Shown: positions 7,923 to 18,200, counted from the first letter of the stretch. The stretch: DNA of 57,998 nucleotides from Methanobacteriota archaeon (GCA_018650285.1 JABIGF010000011.1:1-57998), one strand, 5' to 3'. Notes: a model not told the origin generated them from the sequence alone. Program-made: numbers and translations.

Positions 7923-9473
7923 TTACTCGTGGCTCCTCGGCGAAGCTGGGCCCTTTGATTCGGTGTAAACCGAGTAAGGCCTCGTCCTGCCTTCCAATTC
8001 TGATGTATCTTCGTCAATACCAAGAATTACGAAGAGAATCAGTGCGATTGCTGTAATTAATACTGGAATTAAGAGTGGCCATTCGCCACCTTGCCAGACT
8101 GAAATCCTAAGCCAAAATGCCATTGCAAGATTCACTAATGATAGTGGCAAGAGCCAGCGCCAGCCAAATTCGAGGATTTGGTCTGAGCGAATTCTGTGTA
8201 GTGAAGCGCGAATCCAAACGAATACTGCGAACATCAACCACGCCTTCATCAGAAGCCATGCTGTAGGTGGAACAACTGACATTAGGACTAAAGGCGCTGG
8301 TGCGAGAAGTGCTGGATATTCGCTCCTAAGACCGATTGCAAGGCCAAGTAGGCCAGCACCTATTGCTCCAAGAATTAAATCTTGATTTGGAATGATTCCA
8401 ACAATTGAATCACCAAATGGCATCTCCCAACCGCCGAGGAAAAAGATTGCAAATAGCAGACAAGCAGCATAGGAACGAAGATATTCGCTTGCGAACATCA
8501 AACCCCAACGCATTCCGCCGTATTCAGTCCACCAACCTTCAACAAGTTCAGCCTCTGCTTCAGGCATATCGAAAGGAATGCGTTCAACTTCAGCAACCAT
8601 GGTTGTCAAAAAGAGTGCTGCACCAAGTGGCAGTAAGAAAATATTCCAAACACCAGATGTCATCTGGAATTCTGCAATCTCTATAATATTAAACGAACCT
8701 GCAATCACTGCAACAGAAAGAACTGTCACAAGTAGAGGTATTTCGTATGCTGTCAATTGTGCAGCCGAACGAATTCCACCAAGAAGAGTATACTTGTTGT
8801 TAGATGACCATCCAGCAAAGAAAACACCGAGTGGTGCGATTCCAAAAATCGCCATCATGAATATCAATGACAATTCGGGGTTTGCAGCAAATATGTTTGA
8901 ACTCAATGGGATGAAAGCAAAAATCATCACAGTTGATGTGATAATAATAAACGGAGCAACTTCGAAAATGAATTTGTCAGCCTTTGCAGGGACCATCCAT
9001 TCTTTGGTCATGAATTTCATTCCATCTGCTACATTCTGAATCAAACCTGGCAGCATCCACCAAACACCGTGATATCCTCTATCCTTAGTGCGGTGAACTG
9101 TTTCATATTCTGAAGCATTTCCTGCGGTATCGTTGAGAAAACCATTGAGCCAACGAATAGGCTTGCCGGTACCAAATGGTAAATCGTCATACCAATCTAC
9201 GTGTTCTCCACCTTCCCCAACCCATAGAGAACGGAGGGCCATTGTTGCACCACGGCGGTCCATGATGCGAGCGAAGAATTTCCTCTCAATCCATAGAAGG
9301 GCTAGAATTGTGCCCATAATTGTTCCAAAGACTGTGACTGCCATGATACTCTCAGTCATCACATTAGCTGTAAGTTCTGAATAATCGGAAAGAGATGTCT
9401 TTCCAATGGTATTATCTGCAATAAATTGGGTTAATTCCCCAACCCATTCACGAACTGTAAAAATGTCTTCCAT
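7923..9473 (-). CDS. nuoH: Complex I subunit H, with extended first loop
   Basis: Membrane subunit joining the peripheral arm and forming the quinone-entry chamber. At 516 residues it is much longer than usual (320-350). Family motifs are IERKFFARIMDRRG after TM1, IQNVADGMKFMTKE, VAEVERIPFDMPEAEAELVEG and the EYGGMRW segment. Between the ERK motif (residue 63) and the ADGMK motif (residue 149) there are about 86 residues instead of about 28, so roughly 58 residues are inserted where other NuoH proteins have GPNRVGP. There are also extra C-terminal helices. The ATG follows GAGGTGAAAAA. This insertion and the NuoI insertion both lie in the quinone-site region. Confidence 0.93.
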   Translation of the reverse strand: MEDIFTVREWVGELTQFIADNTIGKTSLSDYSELTANVMTESIMAVTVFGTIMGTILALLWIERKFFARIMDRRGATMALRSLWVGEGGEHVDWYDDLPFGTGKPIRWLNGFLNDTAGNASEYETVHRTKDRGYHGVWWMLPGLIQNVADGMKFMTKEWMVPAKADKFIFEVAPFIIITSTVMIFAFIPLSSNIFAANPELSLIFMMAIFGIAPLGVFFAGWSSNNKYTLLGGIRSAAQLTAYEIPLLVTVLSVAVIAGSFNIIEIAEFQMTSGVWNIFLLPLGAALFLTTMVAEVERIPFDMPEAEAELVEGWWTEYGGMRWGLMFASEYLRSYAACLLFAIFFLGGWEMPFGDSIVGIIPNQDLILGAIGAGLLGLAIGLRSEYPALLAPAPLVLMSVVPPTAWLLMKAWLMFAVFVWIRASLHRIRSDQILEFGWRWLLPLSLVNLAMAFWLRISVWQGGEWPLLIPVLITAIALILFVILGIDEDTSELEGRTRPYSVYTESKGPASPRSHE

Positions 9474-9482
9474 TTTTTCACC

Positions 9483-10619
9483 TCACCTGTCTGTCTCCCC
9501 AATACATGGGTCAAATGAACCCATGATTGCCGGAATATCCGCAATCTTGTAACCGATCATACACTTTGCAGCGTATGGGATTGTCAAAAACATCGGTGAA
9601 CGGATTGAAATTCTGTATGGGTGCTTGCCGCGCTGTTCGCCGCCACCAGCGAGGTAGAACATTGATTCACCACGACTATCCTCAAAGTGATGGAATCCAG
9701 TCTGCCCCTCTTCAGCACGTTGTTTCGACTTGCCCAATATCATCGGGTCACCTTCAGTATAATGGGTTTCAGCGCCACCTGGCATCTTGTCAAGTGCATC
9801 CAAGCACATCTTAGCACTTTCACGCATCTCATCAACACGTACACGATACCTATCATAGGAATCGGCTCCTTTGATAGAAGGCCTCTCCACTGAAACATTC
9901 CAATCTAGTTCATCATAGACTGAGTAAGGATGAGCCCAGCGCACGTCGTAATTTACTCCACCAGCACGAACATTGGGTCCAGTAACTCCCCAATTGACCA
10001 TCTCTTCAGGCTTTGCGTACCCCACACCCTGAGTTCTGACAAGGAAAACGGTGCTTTCATCAAGCATCTGTTCTGTTTCTTGGATACGGTTGAGGAAGAG
10101 GTTCAATTTTGCACGAGCGCGCATTGCAAAACCAATTGGCAAGTCTCTCTTGACTCCACCAATTCTTGGGAAATTATAGTGCATCCTTGAACCGCCAAGT
10201 TCTTGGAGCAAATCCATCATCATTTCTCGCTCACGCAGACACCATACGAAAGCAGTCAGATTCCCAATATCGGGACAAAAAGCACCTAGCCAAATAAGAT
10301 GGCTTGCAATTCTTTGTAATTCAACTGCAATTACTCTGATGTATTCTGCACGTTCTGGAACTTCAACGCCAAGCAGGTCTTCTGCTGCGTAGATGTATGA
10401 ATGCGCCCAAGTGTTAGCACTTGCATAACAGAGTCGGTCACAGTAAGTTGTAATCTTGGTAAAGTCACGAGATTCACAAATTTTTTCCACACCACGATGG
10501 ATGTATCCTAAATCAGGTATAGTGTCGACGACTGTTTCACCGTCAACCTTGACTTTCAGAGTCCAAAGACCGTGAGTCATTGGATGTTGGGGCCCCATTG
10601 ATATCCACATTTCTGCCAT
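9483..10619 (-). CDS. nuoD: Complex I subunit D (49-kDa homologue)
   Basis: Quinone-binding peripheral subunit related to the large subunit of [NiFe] hydrogenases. The 378-residue sequence shows MGPQHPMTHG near the start, then LGYIHRGVEKICESRDF, YCDRLCYASANTWAHSY and the C-terminal MGSFDPCIGETDR. The hydrogenase-type active-site cysteine pairs are absent, as expected for complex I. NuoC and NuoD are separate genes. It starts at an ATG 12 bases after the nuoC stop. Confidence 0.95.
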   Translation of the reverse strand: MAEMWISMGPQHPMTHGLWTLKVKVDGETVVDTIPDLGYIHRGVEKICESRDFTKITTYCDRLCYASANTWAHSYIYAAEDLLGVEVPERAEYIRVIAVELQRIASHLIWLGAFCPDIGNLTAFVWCLREREMMMDLLQELGGSRMHYNFPRIGGVKRDLPIGFAMRARAKLNLFLNRIQETEQMLDESTVFLVRTQGVGYAKPEEMVNWGVTGPNVRAGGVNYDVRWAHPYSVYDELDWNVSVERPSIKGADSYDRYRVRVDEMRESAKMCLDALDKMPGGAETHYTEGDPMILGKSKQRAEEGQTGFHHFEDSRGESMFYLAGGGEQRGKHPYRISIRSPMFLTIPYAAKCMIGYKIADIPAIMGSFDPCIGETDR

Positions 10620-10631
10620 TCAATCACCACC

Positions 10632-11297
10632 TCACTTTACCTTACCCTCGTCGACCGGTTTCCGGCCGAAGCCTTGTGGGTCGTCGTACATGATTTCATA
10701 ATCATGGTAGCGAATCATATGTTGTTTCTGTAAAGGATGGAATCCAACAGGGGTATCATGAGGCTGCAATACTCTACGCATGCCCTCATGTCCTTCAAAG
10801 TCAATTCCAACTAAATCCCAAGTCTCTTTTTCATTCCAATCAGCACCCATCCAAACTTCTTGCACAGATTGAACTGATGGCGTAGTTGTGTCAGGGATTG
10901 AAATACTAATTTCAAATTCCATTGGGACATCATTGTCTTGGAGAATTGAAGGGTCGCGAATTACTTGTTCTGTCCAACCACTCTTGACTGGAGGATTGAT
11001 AACATTCATTCGCATCAAATGAGCAACCACTTCCCACTTCTTTTCAGCAGGCCCTTCAGCCCAATGGATTCCTGTTATCATTGAGCAATGGTCAACACCC
11101 ATCTCAAAACGTAGCCACTTAGCAACTGCTCGCCAGTGAAGACGTGGACAATCAATGAAAACGTATGGACGAGCCATTCCACTCTTGTGATTTCGAACTT
11201 CAGCGACTAGGCTAGTACCTTGCCAACGGGTTGCAGCGGCGTCAACAACTTGTTGAGCTGATTCTTCAGCGTATTCTGCTCTGGTTTTCATTCCCAT
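10632..11297 (-). CDS. nuoC: Complex I subunit C (30-kDa homologue)
   Basis: Peripheral-arm structural subunit. The 221-residue protein contains the family block NEKETWDLVGIDFEGHEGMR followed by RVLQPHDTPVGFHPLQK, matching the conserved ERExxDLxGIxFxGHPxxRR region of NuoC. The N-terminal 60 residues are less conserved. The ATG at 11297 is preceded by GGGGGGTGTATGA, and a second in-frame ATG lies two codons later. It sits between nuoB and nuoD with short gaps. Confidence 0.92.
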   Translation of the reverse strand: MGMKTRAEYAEESAQQVVDAAATRWQGTSLVAEVRNHKSGMARPYVFIDCPRLHWRAVAKWLRFEMGVDHCSMITGIHWAEGPAEKKWEVVAHLMRMNVINPPVKSGWTEQVIRDPSILQDNDVPMEFEISISIPDTTTPSVQSVQEVWMGADWNEKETWDLVGIDFEGHEGMRRVLQPHDTPVGFHPLQKQHMIRYHDYEIMYDDPQGFGRKPVDEGKVK

Positions 11298-11311
11298 TCA
11301 TACACCCCCCT

Positions 11312-11905
11312 TCACTCGTCCCCAACGATGATTGGAGCATCGTCGTCTCTGTCTGTACTTGGCGTAATACCAATTCTCATGATCTTCTTGCGCAAGTGCT
11401 GGAAACCATCTATCAAAGCCTCAGGACGTGGCGGGCAACCAGGGATGTATACATCTACAGGAATTACAGTGTCAACTCCTTCAAGGATATTGTATGATTG
11501 ATAGTATGGCCCACCAGAAATAGCGCACTCACCCATAGCAATACACCACTTTGGTTCGGGCATTTGCTCCCACAAACGAACGATTGGGTCAGCAAATTTC
11601 TTTGAAATTGGTCCATTCACAAGAAGGACGTCACACTGACGAGGTGATGAACGGAAAAAGACACCGAAACGCTCTGCGTCAAATCTTGAACCGCCTGCTG
11701 CAGCCATTTCTAGAGCACAACATTTGATTCCTAAGTGAAGTGGGAATAGTGATTTTCTCTGACCCCAATTGAAAAAGCGGCCACCAAGGACACTGATGAA
11801 TTTCTTCATGCGGCTTGCTTCTAAGCCAGCCTCAGCGGTATCGCCAACAACATCAATCAGTGCTTGGCTGTTGAAAATTGAATAATTCTGTGAATCGTCT
11901 GCCAT
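11312..11905 (-). CDS. nuoB: Complex I subunit B, cluster N2
   Basis: Peripheral-arm subunit holding the terminal [4Fe-4S] cluster N2. Ligands are visible in LGIKCCALEMAAAGG (tandem cysteines), KWCIAMGECAISGG and VYIPGCPPRPEALIDG. The start is placed at the ATG at 11905 (MADDSQNY), which is 5-8 bases after GAGGTGG. The longer frame, to 11950, would overlap nuoA by 35 bases and has no ribosome site. The chosen protein is 197 residues. NuoA ends at 11916, so the genes do not overlap. Confidence 0.95.
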   Translation of the reverse strand: MADDSQNYSIFNSQALIDVVGDTAEAGLEASRMKKFISVLGGRFFNWGQRKSLFPLHLGIKCCALEMAAAGGSRFDAERFGVFFRSSPRQCDVLLVNGPISKKFADPIVRLWEQMPEPKWCIAMGECAISGGPYYQSYNILEGVDTVIPVDVYIPGCPPRPEALIDGFQHLRKKIMRIGITPSTDRDDDAPIIVGDE

Positions 11906-11915
11906 GATAACCACC

Positions 11916-12389
11916 TCAGATGTAAATCCGACCTCGCTTTCTGAATGCATACCAAACCCCTAGTGACATCAATGCTAGAAATAGGCCGACAGTAGCTAGG
12001 CCACCAACTGCCAATTCAATTGTTTCAGATGCACCAGGAACGGTGTTGATTGAGAGAATGCCACCAAAGGCAAGGAACATGAATGCGATATCAAAAACAA
12101 GGAAGATAATGGCATACCAATAATACTGGAAATGAAAATCAATCATTGCGTCGCCAACGGGGTCTGAACCACACTCATAAGTTGAGTCGCCACGACTGTA
12201 CAGAGTATGGTCTGACTCCATGCCGTCAAGTAAGATAGAACGTAGTTTGTTTGGGTTGTTTGGATCAGGGGTTGGACGAAGAAATCTAGAGAGCAAAAAT
12301 GCCCCAAATGGGAAGCCGAAACCAACCACTGTCATTATCGCCAAACCTAGGTAAGCACTCGGTACACTTTCTACTGTCATTTGTGCCAC
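11916..12389 (-). CDS. nuoA: Complex I subunit A
   Basis: First gene of the complex I operon. It encodes a three-helix membrane subunit with the family sequence YECGSDPVGDAMIDFHFQYY followed by FLVFDIAFMFL. The 157-residue reading starts at a GTG (12389) seven bases after a small palindrome; an ATG three codons later (12380) is an alternative. The loop between TM1 and TM2 is longer than in bacteria (RPTPDPNNPNKLRSILLDG). Confidence 0.93.
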   Translation of the reverse strand: MAQMTVESVPSAYLGLAIMTVVGFGFPFGAFLLSRFLRPTPDPNNPNKLRSILLDGMESDHTLYSRGDSTYECGSDPVGDAMIDFHFQYYWYAIIFLVFDIAFMFLAFGGILSINTVPGASETIELAVGGLATVGLFLALMSLGVWYAFRKRGRIYI

Positions 12390-12396
12390 TAACCCC

Positions 12397-12411
12397 CGAA
12401 CCTACGGTTCG
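12397..12411. promoter_or_regulatory. Palindrome upstream of nuoA
   Basis: Perfect inverted repeat, CGAACC - TAC - GGTTCG, seven bases before the nuoA GTG start. A weak TATA-like element (TTATG, about 12437-12443) lies upstream on the minus strand, so the palindrome would fall near the transcript 5' end. It is one of a set of sequence-unrelated palindromes in this window (see findings). Confidence 0.5.
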
Positions 12412-12461
12412 TTGATACTCTCGACTTGCATAGGCCCCATAAGCATAACCAAAGTCACATG

Positions 12462-12476
12462 AGCCCCAAAGGGGCT
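12462..12476. terminator. Hairpin between the repeat-protein gene and nuoA
   Basis: Perfect inverted repeat AGCCCC - AAA - GGGGCT in the 190-base gap between the exported repeat protein (stop at 12580) and nuoA. It could form a transcript-end hairpin or belong to the nuoA control region. No T-run follows it directly on the minus strand. Confidence 0.35.
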
Positions 12477-12560
12477 TCAATTACGATAGATATTGATTGA
12501 TGAAAATATAGTTACATATTACAAACCAAAATATGGGTGGCGATTACTACTAGCGTTTAG

Positions 12561-12569
12561 AATAAAAAG
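12561..12569 (-). terminator. T-rich terminator after the NEW3 repeat protein
   Basis: On the minus strand the sequence CTTTTTATT begins about 11 bases after the stop codon of the exported repeat protein. Archaeal transcription commonly ends at such T-tracts. Confidence 0.4.
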
Positions 12570-12579
12570 TAAGTAACAT

Positions 12580-15222
12580 TCACTCTACTTTTCGGCCTCT
12601 GATAGAGGAGAAAATAGCCCCAAAAATTAGCAAGGCAAGGAAGGTCAGTCCCATCATCTGCAAGTTGCCGCCACTACCAAAAATTCCAGCCGGCGGGGAA
12701 GCAGTCACCGAGAGGTCAATTGGCTGTGCTGAAACGGGTGAAGATGATGGTTCAGCAGTTAGTGTGAACTCAAATGTATCAGCCTGTTCTAGGTTGGTTG
12801 GCGGCTTCACAACAACATCTACAGAGAGAGTTTCTCCCGGCTCAAGAATTACTTCTTCTTCAGTGATTTCAATAGCCCAGCCTCGCATCGGTTCACTACT
12901 CAACAAACGTATTGTTTCCTCTACATTTCCACTGTTCGTGATGTTGACTGAAATTATTGCAATTTCGCCATACTCAATAGCAGTTGAAATGTCGCCATCT
13001 ACACTAAATTCAATCTCATGATTAGTCCTGATTGAAAGTAATACTTTGACCGTAGCCAATTCAGCAGCATTTCGACTTGAAGATGCTGAAATCTTAATCA
13101 GTCCATTGACGCCATTTTCAACGCCGTCTTCTACCTTAATTACGACTCTCAATAGTACTGATTCATCCTTCTCCAATGAAATTGAATCTTGAATCAAACT
13201 ACCATTATCATAGAAGATTTCAACATCCGTTTCTGACGTCATTCCAGTAACTGAAATTATTGCCTCCTCGGTGTATGATGATGAGCCTACATTTGTGACA
13301 ATAACCCACAATTCAGTAGTCCCTTCAGGGGGCAATTCAACATCCTGTGTATCCGGTATTTCTCCGGGAGATTGGAGAGCGATTCCCATGCGGTAAATGT
13401 GGTTTGAAACAATAACTTTGAGGTTAAATCGTTCCTGAACAGTACCATCATTTACATTCTTAATTCGTATTTGGAAATCCTCTGACTCAAACTCATCTTC
13501 ACCTTGAACAGTGATTTCAGTGTAAACGGTCACTGAAGTTGCTGGAGCAAGAGATACACTGGTCACTTCTGAGCCCGCTGCATCAGAGAAGCGGCCTGGC
13601 CAATTTGGCGAATCGCAAAGATTAGGATTTGCTGAAGGAGGCTTATCACAAACTGACAAAGTGAATGAATCTTGGACATTACCTGTGTTAGTAAAAGTGA
13701 CTGGGAAACGGGATGTTTCGCCTGTCTTTCCAAACTGTTCTGTAGTGAACATGTCAGCAGTCATAGAGTGATGAGCTGCAACTGTCACAATCAGAGTATC
13801 TGTTGCGTATGACTCTCCACCAGAAGAAAATAGTGTGACATCAAATGATAATTCATCGGTTGCTAGCGCATCTTCTGGCGCAGTGATATCAAGTAACACA
13901 CTGCCACTAGAACCACTTGATGAATAACTTCCTTCAAGTGAAATTGAACTAGAATCAAATTGTGCCACCCAACCATTTTGAGTTGAGACACCAAGTGTGT
14001 ATGTTTCTTGACCATTTCCAAGATTGTAAACTGAAACAACAACCGAACGAGTTGCGCCTGGTTCAACATTATCAAGTCTTGACGATTCAAGTTGTACATC
14101 ACCATCTTTTGTCTGCCCTAGTTGTACTTGGAATACAGCATTACATTTTGATGACGAACCATCTAATCCGTTTATTGTGAAATCAACAAGGCTTCCTGCG
14201 GCCAATGAATCATCTGGACTCACATCGAAGTTGAAAGTTGCTTGGCCGTTGCCATTATTGTAAGGCAATAACTTGGTAGAGCCACCACTAGCAGAAATCC
14301 AATTATTCTGAGCAGTTACCGAAAAACCAACTGTCCAATCAGTATTTCCTTCGTTATAGAATGTGATTGAGAAACTCTTTGTCTCAAATGGATCAACTTG
14401 AGCGCTGCTAGTGGGCAATGACGCGCTACACTCTTTCATCTCTGGAACTTCTAAATTCAAGTGTAAGAAATCAGATGCTTGCTCAGGCGTTGCTGGTGTT
14501 GTTACAACCGCTTTGAGGTAGAAACAATGGTCTCCCGCCTCAGTACCTTCCGGAACTGTCACTTCAACCGTAACGATTTCACTTTCACCAGTATCAATTG
14601 ATACCACATCAGGGTCAACTGAAGGACTGAGAGACGATTCACAAGTTGCATTGCTTTCAAATGATAATTGAATAGTCTCATTTGTTTGACCTGTATTCTC
14701 AACATTTACGGTCCAAGAAACAGGATTGTTTCCGTTAAATGTGCGGTCGGTATTTGCCGAAGTTAGGTCTACGCCTGTAATCGCTCCACCTGAACCCTCG
14801 CCTACAGTTGAAGTTACAATCACATCACCCTGTTCAGGCGTATTCAATGGAGCCGTGCCAGTGCCTGTTACTGTGGTTTCACATTCATTTCCAGCTTCAG
14901 CATTTGCTGCAACTGTAACTGTCAAAGAAACTGTTTCAGATGAGCCACCAGAAATTGGCCCTGTTACTTGCTCAATAGTTGAAGTAAATCCAGTACAATC
15001 TTGGGCTTGTGAAGTTGCCAACGACACAGTCATATCTTCGTCACCAGTATTGGTAACTGTGATGTCGTAAGTGGCATTTTCTCCAGGATTAATTGTTTGA
15101 GCATTTGGGCTCGATGAAAGAGAGACACCAATTGCTGCTTCAACCGTTGGAATTAGAGAGAGAATTAGTAACGATGCGAAGAGATATGCCGCCGCCCTAG
15201 AGGTGTGTCGGCCTTTGCGCAT
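12580..15222 (-). CDS. Exported NEW3/CARDB-type repeat protein, C-terminally anchored
   Basis: About 880 residues. The start is placed at the ATG at 15222 because it gives a normal signal peptide (MRKGRHTSRAAAYLFASLL); a longer in-frame reading to 15291 puts 23 polar residues in front. The rest is a chain of at least seven beta-sandwich repeats, each with an N-x-G-N/D...ET...L pattern (TNTGDEDMTVSL, ENTGQTNETIQLSF, YNEGNTDWTVGF, TNTGNVQDSFTLSV, TNSGNVEETIRLLS), like NEW3/CARDB domains. It ends in a glycine-rich linker, one membrane helix (MMGLTFLALLIFGAIF) and the basic tail SSIRGRKVE, so it is anchored outside the cell. The function is probably adhesive or structural. A 7-bp palindrome lies between the AAGGAGG ribosome site and the ATG. 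Confidence 0.8.
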   Translation of the reverse strand: MRKGRHTSRAAAYLFASLLILSLIPTVEAAIGVSLSSSPNAQTINPGENATYDITVTNTGDEDMTVSLATSQAQDCTGFTSTIEQVTGPISGGSSETVSLTVTVAANAEAGNECETTVTGTGTAPLNTPEQGDVIVTSTVGEGSGGAITGVDLTSANTDRTFNGNNPVSWTVNVENTGQTNETIQLSFESNATCESSLSPSVDPDVVSIDTGESEIVTVEVTVPEGTEAGDHCFYLKAVVTTPATPEQASDFLHLNLEVPEMKECSASLPTSSAQVDPFETKSFSITFYNEGNTDWTVGFSVTAQNNWISASGGSTKLLPYNNGNGQATFNFDVSPDDSLAAGSLVDFTINGLDGSSSKCNAVFQVQLGQTKDGDVQLESSRLDNVEPGATRSVVVSVYNLGNGQETYTLGVSTQNGWVAQFDSSSISLEGSYSSSGSSGSVLLDITAPEDALATDELSFDVTLFSSGGESYATDTLIVTVAAHHSMTADMFTTEQFGKTGETSRFPVTFTNTGNVQDSFTLSVCDKPPSANPNLCDSPNWPGRFSDAAGSEVTSVSLAPATSVTVYTEITVQGEDEFESEDFQIRIKNVNDGTVQERFNLKVIVSNHIYRMGIALQSPGEIPDTQDVELPPEGTTELWVIVTNVGSSSYTEEAIISVTGMTSETDVEIFYDNGSLIQDSISLEKDESVLLRVVIKVEDGVENGVNGLIKISASSSRNAAELATVKVLLSIRTNHEIEFSVDGDISTAIEYGEIAIISVNITNSGNVEETIRLLSSEPMRGWAIEITEEEVILEPGETLSVDVVVKPPTNLEQADTFEFTLTAEPSSSPVSAQPIDLSVTASPPAGIFGSGGNLQMMGLTFLALLIFGAIFSSIRGRKVE

Positions 15223-15239
15223 GGTGGGCGAAGCCCACC
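15223..15239. promoter_or_regulatory. Palindrome abutting the start codon of the NEW3 repeat protein
   Basis: Perfect inverted repeat GGTGGGC - GAA - GCCCACC ending at the base before the ATG. In RNA it would be a hairpin lying between the Shine-Dalgarno (AAGGAGG, 15240-15246) and the start codon, shortening an otherwise too-long spacing. A TATA-like CATATTC lies at about 15251-15257. Confidence 0.55.
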
Positions 15240-15264
15240 CCTCCTTGATGAATATGCGGCTTTT

Positions 15265-15278
15265 CTGAATTGATTCAG
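15265..15278. repeat. Palindrome in the subtilase/NEW3 gap
   Basis: Perfect inverted repeat CTGAAT - TG - ATTCAG located 17 bases after the subtilase stop codon and upstream of the next gene. It could be a terminator stem or a protein site; no T-run follows on the minus strand. Confidence 0.35.
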
Positions 15279-15294
15279 CATCTGCTTGCATTCT

Positions 15295-18200
15295 TCATTC
15301 CACCTTGACAAATTTTGCTACTTCGCCCTGACAATTTCTGCACTCTGTAAGATTTGCAATCCCACATTCTGAACTTGCTGAATGATAGCGTGCTCCACAG
15401 GAAGGGCATGCTTGCCAGTCTTTTTCTGGCAATGAATCTAGACATATCCAGCACTTATGATTAGGATCTATTACTTCCTCGGTTTCTTCTGGAATTTGCT
15501 CAGGCGCGGCAATTATTGCAGTTTCCTCCTCAACACCCGCCTCAACTTGCTCGGCTTCCACTTCAATAGACTCTGTTTCACTCTCAATAACTGGCTCAGT
15601 TGGAGTCACAAATGCCTCTGCAGCAGGTGCTTGAGCGGGCTGTGCTGTTGGTGGAGGTGGCAGTGGATAAGCGCCAGTTGCCGGCACCGATTCTGACGAA
15701 GCGGGTGGTGGCGGTAATTTGGCATCCACAACCTGTGGTTGTGTATTTTTTGCCGGTGGCGGAGGTAATGCCATATCGGCAGCAATAGTTTGAGGATTCA
15801 TTGTAATTGGTGGGGCATTATCAAAGGGTGAGGCTTCAGTTTTTCGCGTTGTAATCAACAATACTACAACCCCTCCAATCAATGCTAAAACCACAATAAT
15901 CCCCAATATACCAATGAGTGGGGAACTGCTTGATTCCGCCTCCCTGTTAGGGTCATCGGCAGCATCCAAATCAATGCTATATGCAGAACCACTAACTCCA
16001 TCAGCCGAAGCAAGTGATAGAATCACAGTTCCTTGACCAGGGGCATCTGCTAATACCTCAAAAGTCAAAGTTCTCGCCTCGCCAGCAGATAACTCAACCA
16101 TGTCTGTATTGATGATGTTCATTTGCCAATTATCAGGTCCAACAATCTCAACTCGATGAGATAATTGTGCATTTCCATCATTTACAATTTCAATAGAATA
16201 CTCTGCTTTCGCTCCTTCAACAAATGTTTCAGGTGAGACTAAATTTTCCCACAGCACCTGTTTTGTTGTTGCCGCCTTCAAAGTGACAGTATCTGAAATG
16301 ACTACATCATCAACTGTAATCTGCATTGAAACGGCAGGTTCACTACCTGCCTGAATGGTTGGCGGCATTACCACCAAACACTCAATTCTCTCACCACTAC
16401 CTGCAGCAACCTCTCCTATTGGGTCACACATTCCCGTCCATGCGCTTGATGGAAGAAGGAGTTGAGCAGTCGGAGTCCACGCTTGAGCGCCACTATTGCT
16501 TACCAACCAAACTAATCTGAAGCCTGGAAGCCCCACTGGATGGTCGCCAAGACCCAAAATGCTTGACGAACGAGTGCTGTCTGAGAATACTATTTCATCA
16601 AAACTAATACTCGGCTGAGGGACTGTTTGAACATCCAAATAACCATCCCATTCCATCTTAAATCCTGATGTATCAACCATGGCAATTGTCATCGGGCCGG
16701 CTGCTGCAAAACCATTTCCTTGGAGAGCTATCACAATAGATTTTGATTCACTTGGTTGCAAGGACATTGTTGGAAGTTGATTTGAAACCGCCCAGCCACC
16801 GGGTAGTTCTGCTGTTGGACTGAAAGTTAATTCTGAATTGCCTTCATTGGTTACTGTAAATCGAAGATTCAAATGGCTGTCTGGCCTCAATACACCAAAT
16901 GAGGACTCATTAACCAATTTGCCTGCTCTATACTCGCCCACTAGGAAATCTAAGTCAAGTTGCCATACCAATGAATCATCAAGTTGAGAAACTGCTACTA
17001 AGGTGCCAGATAGAAGCACATCCGCGGAAATAACTTGGTCAGAAGGGGGAACAAGAGATACTGATGTAGTACTTGCAGAACCAGTTTGAATATATCCTGA
17101 TGATGCTGACGGCGTCCCTACCATTGAGCCAAGGGAATCGAATCCGAGGTGCCAACCTGCTGGAGCATTTAGCGTCAAATCCCAGCCTTGGGGTCCGTTT
17201 CCTTCATTGTACATAGTCACATCAAAACTAGTATTTTCAACAGGAGAAACAACCATTTGATTGAGATTCGCAAAACGGAATCCTGGCAAAATCGGCACGT
17301 CAAGTGTCAAAGTTATTGGATAATCAATCCCATTATCTACATCTCTGCCAGTCACAGTTAACTGATAGATTCCGGGCTCAGGTGGCGCAGGATGAACCAT
17401 CGTCAAACCAACTGCTATTGCTTCTGAACCATTGAGCTCAAATGTTGTTTGAGAAAATGATTGGAACCAGTTGTTAAACTGCTGCCCATCGCTTTGCCGG
17501 ACCGGTTTCTCAACCGATATTGTCGCGTTAGTTCCAATCAATGCTGTATTTCTGATTGTCAGATTCCATTGGGCAGTGTTGCTTGAAGAATCTCTAACAC
17601 GCTGGACAATATTTTCCGCAGTAACTCTAACACCGGGTTCAGTAACTCCTACTGTCTCAAGATAGATGTTATTGTTTTCATCTAATTCTTCAAAGGCATC
17701 TGTTGGATCTACTTCGATGATAATGTCATTATTTCCATTTGTTACTGGAGTCCATTGCCAATTCAAACCCCTTACTTCACCAGGACCAAGAACAACCGTT
17801 TGAGTGCCCAGCATTTGACCACCTGCAGATGCACGGACTTGTAAATCATCCATCTTTCTGCTACCCATGTTCGAAACTTGAACATTGAATGTCACCTCTT
17901 CATTGACTTGTGGGATTGGGTCTGACAGTGAAAATGAGCCGGGAGTAAACGCTGCATCCGGAGATAAATCATCAACACCAGCACCTCGGATTGCCAACGC
18001 ATAGGTCTGCTCAGACTTTTGTCCACCATGGCGAACATCAGCAATACTGACTGTCCAAATTCCCTTTTGGGCTTGGTCAATTAATACGACCTCTACATTG
18101 TTGATATCATCGGCTGTACCACCAGTTGCTGAACGCCCATTCTGGAATACATTACCAAGATATGTTGTCGTTCCATCAGGAGCAATCACTTCCAAATCAA

